From NCBI GenBank assembly GCA_905182105.1, contig CAJJAR010000010.1:1-64000 (forward strand): a DNA stretch of 64,000 bases. Reading direction: 5' to 3'. Made by a program: the position numbers and the translations under genes. Within the stretch, counting starts at the first letter, position 1. Each line of letters opens with the position of its first letter. The DNA comes from an uncultured Paracoccaceae bacterium (GTDB taxonomy: Bacteria > Pseudomonadota > Alphaproteobacteria > Rhodobacterales > Rhodobacteraceae). Shown here piece after piece: positions 57,350 to 64,000 of this stretch. Under the pieces are notes generated by a model. The model ran no database searches. It saw only the letters and a program-made list of their open reading frames with translations, and was not told the origin of the DNA.

Positions 57350-57840
57350 TGTTAGAGTTCCCTGATCACGCGCGCGAAATGCGCAGAGGCGAAGAGGACG
57401 CGGTTGATGCCCTGCTTCGCGCGGCGTTTGAAACGGGTGCTGAGGCAAATTTGCTTCATAATTTACGCAAATCCGGTCAAATCGCAGGCGAAACAGTCCT
57501 ACCAATGGGGGACCGTGTCGTGGGCTACTATGCCCTGTCCAGAATGGTCGCTCCAAAAAAGTGGTTGTGCCTTGCGCCTGTTGCGGTTGCCCCCGATGTT
57601 CAGGGACGCCGCTATGGCACACGGATGATGGGGATGCTGACCGAATGGGCGCGCCTAAGCAAATCCACCGTGATAGTTTTGGGCGGTGTGTCGTTTTACG
57701 AACGCGCTGGGTTTTCTTTGGCACGTGGGGCGAATTTGACCTCTCCTTATCCAATCAGCCACACGATGCTGGCGGGTGAGGGGACCAATGCGCCAAGTGA
57801 AACACTGGTCTATCCCCAACCGTTTTCCAAACTAGACTAG
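57349..57840 (+). CDS. GNAT-family N-acetyltransferase
   Basis: Protein of 163 residues with the GNAT core: ALSRMVAPKKWLCLAPVAVA, then the acetyl-CoA loop PDVQGRRYGTRMMGMLTEWA and LGGVSFYERAGF. The family includes small-molecule and protein acetylases similar to YhbS; substrate unknown. Coupled to rpiB by one-base overlap. Convergent with the DUF2161 gene, seven bases between stops. Confidence 0.87.
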   Translation: MLEFPDHAREMRRGEEDAVDALLRAAFETGAEANLLHNLRKSGQIAGETVLPMGDRVVGYYALSRMVAPKKWLCLAPVAVAPDVQGRRYGTRMMGMLTEWARLSKSTVIVLGGVSFYERAGFSLARGANLTSPYPISHTMLAGEGTNAPSETLVYPQPFSKLD

Positions 57841-57847
57841 ACCGGCG

Positions 57848-58525
57848 TTACCCGCCCAAAACCTGCCCACTGTTGGTGACGGCTTCTGCCCCTTTCGGCC
57901 GAAGTCCGTAAACGCCCTTTTCAACCTTTTCAAACCAGCCATAGTGATCATCGCGCATCATGGTCGTTGCACGTTCAACCCCAGTTTCGCGCGCTACATC
58001 CGCGCCTTTGCTGGCCCCTACCTCAAACAAATACATCGCAATCTTTAGCGCATCTTGACGATAGGCCGTGACCAGCCCCACACGCGTTTGGCCCCCATCA
58101 TTGGGATCACCCACACGGCGGGCAAATTCTGATAACATCTTCACTTCGCGTTTCTTGGATTTGCGCGGTGCATAGGGTCCGGGATCACAATGCACCAGCA
58201 CCAATGCGTCCTTAAGGCGCACAGTGATCAACCCCAGCCCCAAACGGCGGCACAGCTTCGTCATGTTCTTAAGGGATTTGGCAAAGGGTTTGCCCTTGCC
58301 CGTGGCCACAGCCATGTAAACCTCGTCCGAAACAGCAAGGCGCGCGATACACTGATGCACCAAGGCCAGCGAAAACCCCAGTTTCAGTTCAACAATCAGT
58401 GGCGGTTCCCCCCCGCGTAAAGCCACCACATCGGCCACGCCCACTTCGGATTTCACAACATATCCCTGCCCTTCAAGAAAGGATTTAACGGGGCCGTACA
58501 AATCAGTTTCGCGTGGTGTGTTCAT
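57848..58525 (-). CDS. DUF2161 family putative PD-(D/E)XK nuclease-like protein
   Basis: Protein of 225 residues. The N-terminal half carries the restriction-endonuclease-like core: ETDLYGPVKSFLEGQGYVVK, then AD near residue 32 and the ELK motif (ADVVALRGGEPPLIVELKLG), which together form the D-x(n)-E-x-K metal site. The C-terminal half (EVGASKGADVARETGVERAT) looks like a winged helix. Family role is unknown; DNA cleavage or repair is inference. Confidence 0.82.
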   Translation of the reverse strand: MNTPRETDLYGPVKSFLEGQGYVVKSEVGVADVVALRGGEPPLIVELKLGFSLALVHQCIARLAVSDEVYMAVATGKGKPFAKSLKNMTKLCRRLGLGLITVRLKDALVLVHCDPGPYAPRKSKKREVKMLSEFARRVGDPNDGGQTRVGLVTAYRQDALKIAMYLFEVGASKGADVARETGVERATTMMRDDHYGWFEKVEKGVYGLRPKGAEAVTNSGQVLGG

Positions 58526-58578
58526 GGGTAAAACTTATCAGCAATTGCGCTAAGAACCCAAGCGTCTAAACTAAACTT

Positions 58579-58938
58579 ATGACACGTGATGAATTCAACG
58601 CCTTTTGCGGCAGCCTGCCCCAGTCCACCCATGTGATCCAGTGGGGCAATTCTGATGTGTGGAAAGTTGGCGGCAAACTATACGCCCTGAGCGGTTGGCA
58701 CGAAAACGATGCCGCATTTACGTTCAAGGTTTCAGACATGGCGTTTCAAATTTTACCCGACATGGATGGGTTGCGCCCCGCCCAATACCTTGCATCGCGT
58801 GGGCTGAAATGGATCCAATATTACGCCGAACCTGGGTTGTCTGATGCAGAGCTGCGCAATCACATTACCTATTCATGCGACATGGTTGTCGCCAAACTGA
58901 CAAAGGAGAACTGGGCCTTGGATGGTCCCAGCGCATAG
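58579..58938 (+). CDS. MmcQ/YjbR family protein
   Basis: Small cytoplasmic protein of 119 residues of the double-wing fold family: MTRDEFNAFCGSLPQSTHVI, WKVGGKLYAL, TFKVSDMAFQIL and a C-terminal ELRNHITYSCDMVVAKLTK. The family was annotated as DNA-binding from structure; the true role is unclear. The start has no convincing ribosome site; 53 bases separate it from the divergent DUF2161 gene. Confidence 0.86.
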   Translation: MTRDEFNAFCGSLPQSTHVIQWGNSDVWKVGGKLYALSGWHENDAAFTFKVSDMAFQILPDMDGLRPAQYLASRGLKWIQYYAEPGLSDAELRNHITYSCDMVVAKLTKENWALDGPSA

Positions 58939-59034
58939 CGCATGTGACGTCATAGCAAGGCTCAGATGGTGACAAGTGGATAGGTGCCGCCTATAAGCCA
59001 AAAAAAATTCGCACATATATTCAGGAATGTCCCC

Positions 59035-59955
59035 ATGACAACGCTCGTTTTCGGCCACAAATCACCAGACACAGACAGCACAGGCAGCCCGATTATCTGG
59101 GCATGGTACCTGAACGAGATCAAAGGCGTTGCTGCAAAGCCAGTATTGTTGGGCGAACCAAACACCGAGGCTTTGTTTATGCTGAAGCGCTGGAACTTGG
59201 ACAAGCCACAAATCGTATCTGACGTTGCGGCTGACACGCCTGTCGTCATCGTTGACACCAACAACCCTGCTGAATTGCCTGCTGGCATCAATGATTGCGA
59301 CATTACAGCGATCATCGATCACCACAAGTTGGTGGGCGGTCTTGAGACCAAAGGCCCAATCGACATCCGCATCGAACCATTGGCCTGCACAGCCACAATC
59401 ATGTGGAAGATGATCGGTAAAGACATGGCGCAAATGCCAATAGACGTAAAAGGCGCGATGTTGTCATGCATCTTGTCCGACACGTTGGAATTCCGTTCCC
59501 CGACCACAACGCAAGAAGACAAAGCGATTGCGCATGATTTGGCCAAAGACCTTGGCATAGACGTCTCTGCATACGCCTCTGAAATGTTTGAAGCCAAATC
59601 TGACATCTCTGCCTTCTCAGACGCAGAATTGCTGCGCATGGACAGCAAAGAATTCAAAGTCGACGGCAAACAGTTCCGTGTGTCCGTGTTGGAAACAACT
59701 GCACCAAAATTGGTTCTGGACCGCAAAGACAGCCTAATGGCCTCTATGGTTGATGTTGCCGCCGAAGACGGTGCCGATGAGGTTCTGTTGTTCGTGGTCG
59801 ACATCCTGAACGAAGAAGCCACATTGATGGTGCCAAATGGCATGGTCAAAACCGTTGCTGAAAAAAGCTTTGGCGCAATAGTTACGGGCGACACAGTTGT
59901 ATTGCCTGGCATCATGAGCCGCAAAAAGCAGATCATCCCGAACCTTAAGGTCTAA
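59035..59955 (+). CDS. ppaC: Manganese-dependent inorganic pyrophosphatase
   Basis: Family II pyrophosphatase of 306 residues, DHH superfamily, which hydrolyses PPi made in acyl-CoA and nucleic acid synthesis. Motifs: VFGHKSPDTDSTGSPIIWAW (metal-binding H and D residues), VDTNNPAEL, IIDHHKL (DHH), LSCILSDTLEFRSPT and the C-terminal SRKKQIIP. AGGA about nine bases before the ATG 59035 sets the start; an earlier in-frame ATG is not supported. Confidence 0.94.
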   Translation: MTTLVFGHKSPDTDSTGSPIIWAWYLNEIKGVAAKPVLLGEPNTEALFMLKRWNLDKPQIVSDVAADTPVVIVDTNNPAELPAGINDCDITAIIDHHKLVGGLETKGPIDIRIEPLACTATIMWKMIGKDMAQMPIDVKGAMLSCILSDTLEFRSPTTTQEDKAIAHDLAKDLGIDVSAYASEMFEAKSDISAFSDAELLRMDSKEFKVDGKQFRVSVLETTAPKLVLDRKDSLMASMVDVAAEDGADEVLLFVVDILNEEATLMVPNGMVKTVAEKSFGAIVTGDTVVLPGIMSRKKQIIPNLKV

Positions 59956-60003
59956 GGACAGGGCACTGCCTTGGGCCACGCGCCCAACACATAAAATCAA
60001 TAC

Positions 60004-60032
60004 AGGGCTGCCAATCTTTGGGCGGCCCTTTG
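60004..60032 (+). terminator. Terminator of ppaC
   Basis: GGGCTGCC and GGCGGCCC pair over eight bases with one G-U pair, followed by TTTGCG, about 50 bases after the ppaC stop. Confidence 0.6.
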
Positions 60033-60102
60033 CGTTTAAGCCTTTGCCCTTCTGGTTCAGGTCGCTAAACACCAAATAACACATTTATACCGGAGCGATT
60101 AC

Positions 60103-60975
60103 ATGTCCCAGATCATCACAAACCTTAGCGAAATTTCTGCCCGCTATGAAGCCTTGTTCGTTGATCTATGGGGCTGTGTTCACAACGGTGTGACTGCCTT
60201 GCCCGATGCCGTAAAAACGTTGCAGGACTATCGCAAGCAAGGTGGCAAAGTCATTCTTGTCACCAACTCCCCGCGCCCACGCGCAGGTGTTTTGTTGCAA
60301 CTCAAGACATTTGGCGTGCCAGATGATGTTTGGGACGAAATCGCCACCTCAGGCGACAGCGCCCGTTCGGCCATGTACCGCGGTGCGGTCGGGGACAAGG
60401 TTTGGTTCATTGGCCAAACTCATGACCAAGCATTCTTTGACCCAATTGACGTTCTTGAAGACCCAATGGAAATCACCCAAGTGCCGCTAGAGCACGCGAC
60501 TGGTATCGTCTGCATGGGGCCAGCAGATCCCATGGCAGACCCAGAAACCATGCGTCCACAATTCTTGATGGCCAAACAAATGGGTCTCAAACTGCTGTGC
60601 GCCAACCCTGACATCGTTGTGGATCGCGGCGATGTACGGGAATGGTGCGCTGGTGCTTTGGCCCAACTTTATACAGAAATGGGTGGTGAAAGCCTGTATT
60701 TCGGCAAACCACATCCACCCATCTATGACCTTGCCCGCCGCCGCTTGTTTGGGTTGGGCGTCGATGTGCCAGACTCCGCAATTCTCGCGATTGGCGACGG
60801 CGTTATCACCGACATCAAAGGGGCCATGGGCGAAGATATCGATTCCCTATTCATCTCAGGTGGCCTAGCTGCTGCAGAAACCAAAACAGTGACACAACCT
60901 GATCCCAAGTTGCTGGCCGCCTATTTGAAAGCAGAGCAATCAAACCCAACCTTCACAATTGGACACCTGCGTTAA
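60103..60975 (+). CDS. TIGR01459-type HAD-superfamily hydrolase
   Basis: Protein of 290 residues of the NagD-like class IIA HAD group. Motif I is EALFVDLWGCVHNG, with the nucleophile aspartate but W-G where many have D-G; motif II VILVTNSPRPRAGV; motif III lysine in YFGKPHPPIYDLARRRL; motif IV ILAIGDGVITDIKGA. Phosphatase activity on a small metabolite is likely; the substrate is unknown. GGAG seven bases before the ATG. The family is common in alphaproteobacteria. Confidence 0.9.
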   Translation: MSQIITNLSEISARYEALFVDLWGCVHNGVTALPDAVKTLQDYRKQGGKVILVTNSPRPRAGVLLQLKTFGVPDDVWDEIATSGDSARSAMYRGAVGDKVWFIGQTHDQAFFDPIDVLEDPMEITQVPLEHATGIVCMGPADPMADPETMRPQFLMAKQMGLKLLCANPDIVVDRGDVREWCAGALAQLYTEMGGESLYFGKPHPPIYDLARRRLFGLGVDVPDSAILAIGDGVITDIKGAMGEDIDSLFISGGLAAAETKTVTQPDPKLLAAYLKAEQSNPTFTIGHLR

Positions 60976-61066
60976 GCTGTTTTTCCACTTGTCATCGCAC
61001 GCCGCTCGCGCAATAAAGTTACAATGCAAGCCATACGGGGTTGTGATAATTACTTAGGTGGCATTC

Positions 61067-61507
61067 ATGCAAGATATCATTCGCGGCACCATCTTTATTG
61101 AAGACATCGAACTGGGTATGACACGCAGCTTGCAGAAGGTCATCACAGATAGCGACATCGAGATGTTCGCCAAAGTCAGCACAGACCATAATCCCGTCCA
61201 TATCGATGAAGAATACGCCCAAAACACCATGTTCAAGGGTCGTATCGCCCACGGGATGCTAAGCGCTGGTTTGATTTCTGCGGTCATTGGGGAACAATTG
61301 CCGGGTCACGGCACAATCTATATGGCCCAAAACCTCAAGTTTCTGGCCCCTATTCGGCCCGGCGACACCGTTCATGCGCAAGTCACCGTGACAGATATCC
61401 AGCCCGAAAAAAGCCGGGTAAAGTTGGATTGTATTTGCACTGTGGATGGCAAAAACGTCATCATTGGCGATGCAACCGTTATGGCCCCGTCGCGCACACC
61501 CGCATGA
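61067..61507 (+). CDS. MaoC-family dehydratase ((R)-specific enoyl-CoA hydratase type)
   Basis: Hotdog-fold hydratase of 146 residues. The R-hydratase 2 motif is intact: FAKVSTDHNPVHIDEEYAQN, then FKGRIAHGMLSAGLISAVIG, with the catalytic D and H in DHNPVH. A typical product is (R)-3-hydroxyacyl-CoA, which can feed polyhydroxyalkanoate synthesis (PhaJ role), or it may act in degradation. AGGTGG supports the ATG at 61067 over a GTG three codons earlier. Confidence 0.9.
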   Translation: MQDIIRGTIFIEDIELGMTRSLQKVITDSDIEMFAKVSTDHNPVHIDEEYAQNTMFKGRIAHGMLSAGLISAVIGEQLPGHGTIYMAQNLKFLAPIRPGDTVHAQVTVTDIQPEKSRVKLDCICTVDGKNVIIGDATVMAPSRTPA

Positions 61508-61567
61508 TTTAACTTACATTGCCTTAGGGTTCTTGCGTCACCTCGCCCACCTCGCTAGGCAATGTTT

Positions 61568-62500
61568 ATGCGTATTATTCGAGACTACCAATTCATAGAA
61601 CCCAAAGATCGCGGCGCGACCGTTGCGATTGGGAATTTCGACGGTGTTCACATCGGGCATCAATCCGTGATAGATTTGGCACGCACCGCAAACCCTGAAG
61701 CGCCGTTGGGGGTCATGACCTTTGAACCCCATCCCCGCGCCTACTTTGCACCCGAAGCCCCCCATTTCCGCCTGATGAGCCGCGAGGCCCGTTCCAGCCG
61801 TTTGGAAAAACTGGGCGTGGATCGACTGTATGAGTTGAACTTTAACACTGCCATGGCCTCCCTCACACCGCGCGAATTTGCACAAAACGTGATTGCCGAT
61901 GGCCTTGGCCTTGCGCATGTCGTTGTGGGTGCTGATTTCTGTTTTGGCAAAGACCGCGCTGGCACCACGCATGATTTGATCGCCTTTGGAAAAGAGATGG
62001 GATTTGGCGTGACGATTGCACCACTTTTGGCCGCGAACACAGACACAGTTTCCTCCACCGCGATCCGCAAAGCGCTTGCGGATGGGCACCCCGAAATCGC
62101 GGCCGAAATGTTGGGCCACTGGCACCGCATTGAAGGGCCAGTGATTGGCGGCGAACAGCGTGGGCGCGAATTGGGCTATCCAACAGCCAATATGTCCGTT
62201 GATGGGTTACACCTGCCAGCCCTTGGTGTGTACGCTGTAATCTTTGACGTTCTTGATGGCCCACAGGCTGGCACATATCACGGCGCGGCCTCTCTTGGGG
62301 TGCGCCCGATGTTTGGGGAAAACAAACCCAATATCGAAACCTTCGTGTTCGATTTCTCTGGTGATCTGTATGACGCCCAGGCTTCTGTTGCGCTGGTCGA
62401 GTACCTGCGCGGAGAAGAGAACTTCGACAGCCTTGAGGCCTTGATCACGCAAATGGATGCCGACTGTGCCCAAGCGCGTGAAATTCTGGAGGCCCTATGA
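61568..62500 (+). CDS. ribF: Bifunctional riboflavin kinase / FMN adenylyltransferase
   Basis: Makes FMN then FAD from riboflavin, needed by the many flavoenzymes in this window. The 310-residue protein has the adenylyltransferase domain (about 10-165: VAIGNFDGVHIGHQSVIDLA, TFEPHPRAYF, HVVVGADFCFGKDRAG, SSTAIRKALADG) and the kinase domain (about 185-305: GRELGYPTANMSVDGLHLPA, GVYAVI, SLGVRPMFGENKPNIETFVF). It overlaps the next gene by four bases (ATGA). Confidence 0.96.
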   Translation: MRIIRDYQFIEPKDRGATVAIGNFDGVHIGHQSVIDLARTANPEAPLGVMTFEPHPRAYFAPEAPHFRLMSREARSSRLEKLGVDRLYELNFNTAMASLTPREFAQNVIADGLGLAHVVVGADFCFGKDRAGTTHDLIAFGKEMGFGVTIAPLLAANTDTVSSTAIRKALADGHPEIAAEMLGHWHRIEGPVIGGEQRGRELGYPTANMSVDGLHLPALGVYAVIFDVLDGPQAGTYHGAASLGVRPMFGENKPNIETFVFDFSGDLYDAQASVALVEYLRGEENFDSLEALITQMDADCAQAREILEAL

Positions 62501-62949
62501 CCAAACTTGCCACCAAGTTCTGGGAACGCAAGCCGCTTACCAAAATGAACTCCGATGAATGGGAAGCACTGTGTGACGGCTGTGGCAAATGCTGCCTCAA
62601 CAAATTGGAAGATGAAGACAGCGGTGAAGTGGCCCTAACCAACATCGCCTGTCGCCTATTGGATGACGCGACCTGTCGCTGCGTACACTACGAAAATCGC
62701 CACCAATTCGTGCCCGATTGCATTGTTTTAAAACCTGCGAATCTGGACACTCACGCCTATTGGATGCCCACAACCTGCGCCTATCGGTTGTTGTGGGAAG
62801 GTAAATCTTTGCCGAAATGGCATCCTTTGGTGACGGGAAATCCCGAATCCGTACATGAAGCTGGCATCAGCATCAAAGGGCAAACCCTATCCGAATTTGA
62901 TATCCCAGAAGAAGATTGGGAAGATCACATTATCGAGGAACCACAATAA
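62497..62949 (+). CDS. YcgN-family cysteine cluster protein
   Basis: Protein of 150 residues of the UPF0260/YcgN family. A cysteine cluster is visible: ALCDGCGKCCLNKLEDEDSG, then NIACRLLDDATCRCVHYENR, PDCIVL and PTTCAYRLLW, likely binding a metal or Fe-S cluster. Function is unknown. It is coupled to ribF (ATGA) and to the following gene (TAATG), so the three are one transcript. Confidence 0.9.
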   Translation: MTKLATKFWERKPLTKMNSDEWEALCDGCGKCCLNKLEDEDSGEVALTNIACRLLDDATCRCVHYENRHQFVPDCIVLKPANLDTHAYWMPTTCAYRLLWEGKSLPKWHPLVTGNPESVHEAGISIKGQTLSEFDIPEEDWEDHIIEEPQ

Positions 62950-63986
62950 TGTTTTTTGCATCCGACAACGCAGGCCCTGCCCTTCCAGATGTGATGCAAG
63001 CCCTCACTGACGCCAACACCGGCTACCAAATGCCCTACGGCAACGACACTGTCATGGACGAGGTCCGCCAGACCCTGCGTGATCTGTTTGAAGCCCCAGA
63101 GGCCACGATATATCTGGTCACCACGGGAACGGCTGCAAACTCACTGGCCTTGGCCAGCTACACACAGCCTTGGGACACCATCTTTTGCTCATCTGTCGCC
63201 CACATCCATAAAGATGAATGCAACGCACCCGAATTTTATGCAGGCGGTGCCAAACTCACATTGGTTCCCGGCACCGATCGCATGACACCCGATGCCTTGC
63301 GCGCCACTATCACAAACGAACAAAACCGCGGCGTTCACGGACCACAACGCGGGCCCGTGTCGATCACGCAAGTGACCGAACAAGGCGGCGTTTATAGCGT
63401 TGAAGAAATCCAAGCGCTCAGCGCAGTGGCCAAAGAATTCGATCTGCCTGTTCACCTAGACGGCGCACGTTTTGCCAATGCTCTTGTTGCACTGGGCTGT
63501 ACGCCTGCTGAAATGACGTGGAAATCTGGTGTTGATATGGTCAGTTTTGGCGGCACTAAAAACGGCTGCATGGGTGTCGAAGCCGTAATCTTTTTTGAGC
63601 CCTCGAAAGCATGGGAATTTGAACTGCGCCGCAAACGCGGAGCGCATCTATTGTCCAAACATCGCTACCTATCGGCGCAAATGTCAGGGTATCTCAAAAA
63701 TGACGCTTGGCTAAAGGCCGCAACCAAAGCCAACGCAAACTGCACCCATCTGCTCAGCGGTCTTAAAGCGAATGGCGCAAATATTCTGCACTCTGTTGAT
63801 GCAAACATCATCTTCGCCACACTGCCACGCGCCGTGCACCAAAAGCTATTGGGCAGTGGCGCGGTTTACTACGTGATGGGTGGTGATGTGGACGCAGGTT
63901 ATCCAGAGGAGCAATTGATGGCGCGGTTTGTGTGTGATTGGTCCCTCAGCACACAACAGATCGACCAGTTTATCTCACTCTTCTAA
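62949..63986 (+). CDS. ltaE: Low-specificity L-threonine aldolase
   Basis: PLP enzyme of 345 residues that splits threonine or allo-threonine to glycine and acetaldehyde. Family features: FFASDNAGPALPDVMQALTD with YGNDTVMDEVRQTLRDLF, TGTAANSLALASYTQPWDTI, VHLDGARFANALVALGC and the PLP-lysine SFGGTKNGCMGVEAVIFF. The start shares one base with the previous stop. The gene is complete and ends 14 bases before the window edge. Glycine formed could enter the GlyA reaction. Confidence 0.92.
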   Translation: MFFASDNAGPALPDVMQALTDANTGYQMPYGNDTVMDEVRQTLRDLFEAPEATIYLVTTGTAANSLALASYTQPWDTIFCSSVAHIHKDECNAPEFYAGGAKLTLVPGTDRMTPDALRATITNEQNRGVHGPQRGPVSITQVTEQGGVYSVEEIQALSAVAKEFDLPVHLDGARFANALVALGCTPAEMTWKSGVDMVSFGGTKNGCMGVEAVIFFEPSKAWEFELRRKRGAHLLSKHRYLSAQMSGYLKNDAWLKAATKANANCTHLLSGLKANGANILHSVDANIIFATLPRAVHQKLLGSGAVYYVMGGDVDAGYPEEQLMARFVCDWSLSTQQIDQFISLF

Positions 63987-64000
63987 ACCGCCTAAAAACG

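Overview
The window looks like chromosomal DNA of a marine alphaproteobacterium of the Roseobacter group (Rhodobacteraceae). The inference rests on gene content: an Lrp/PutA pair, divergent MetR/MetF, GcdH with a LysR regulator, a MerR-controlled beta-oxidation operon, DUF2161, TIGR01459 HAD and MmcQ proteins, and an ScfR/PccR-type TTTGCAAA cluster before a propionyl-CoA synthetase gene. G+C looks close to half by eye, low for the family. No phage, insertion sequence or CRISPR array was seen. The genus cannot be fixed from sequence alone.

Layout. 1-3.0 kb: an RND efflux pair, with the permease cut by the window edge. 3.2-3.3 kb: tRNA-Leu(UAA). 3.3-9.6 kb: TPR protein, Lrp-type regulator, PutA, rhomboid protease, SuhB. 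9.8-12.8 kb: LysE exporter, MetR/MetF with a good MetR operator, and a hotdog thioesterase. 12.8-19.2 kb: DUF2235 protein, orphan xanthine/CO-dehydrogenase-type large subunit, an HD protein resembling PhnZ-type oxygenases, glutaryl-CoA dehydrogenase and its LysR regulator. 19.2-21.0 kb: three consecutive decayed genes (small secreted protein, YedK/HMCES peptidase, Dabb protein). 21.0-26.5 kb: UshA, DUF952, PyrD, and a thioesterase-thioesterase-MATE operon. 26.6-35.8 kb: two MerR regulators and a fatty-acid oxidation operon (two acyl-CoA dehydrogenases, GST, thiolase, FadJ) containing two small unknown proteins. 35.8-36.5 kb: a sulfotransferase fragment abutting a decayed ECF sigma-factor gene. 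36.5-41.3 kb: EamA transporter, acyl-CoA synthetase, a membrane protein resembling an inactive M48 peptidase, then SPOR and LivF remnants. 41.3-46.1 kb: pyrimidine nucleoside salvage operon (VOC-cupin, cdd, deoA, deoB, upp). 46.2-52.9 kb: malic enzyme, PrpE, NAD kinase, GlyA. 53.1-56.2 kb: an Imm11-like immunity pseudogene, a palindromic repeat, and groES-groEL behind a CIRCE element. 56.3-64 kb: an unknown cysteine-rich protein followed by housekeeping genes (rpiB, GNAT, DUF2161, mmcQ-like, ppaC, HAD, maoC, ribF, ycgN-like, ltaE).

How it works together. The main theme is heterotrophic carbon use: proline, glutaryl-CoA, fatty acids, propionate and nucleosides are degraded to central intermediates, and malic enzyme links C4 acids to pyruvate. 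Each catabolic unit has its own regulator or a recognisable operator. Seven decayed genes or fragments, mostly broken by in-frame stops, show this is a genome still losing genes. I found no convincing new defence or biosynthetic system. The strongest leads are the small proteins inside the beta-oxidation operon, the PhnZ-like HD protein, the M48-like pseudoprotease, and several unassigned operators.
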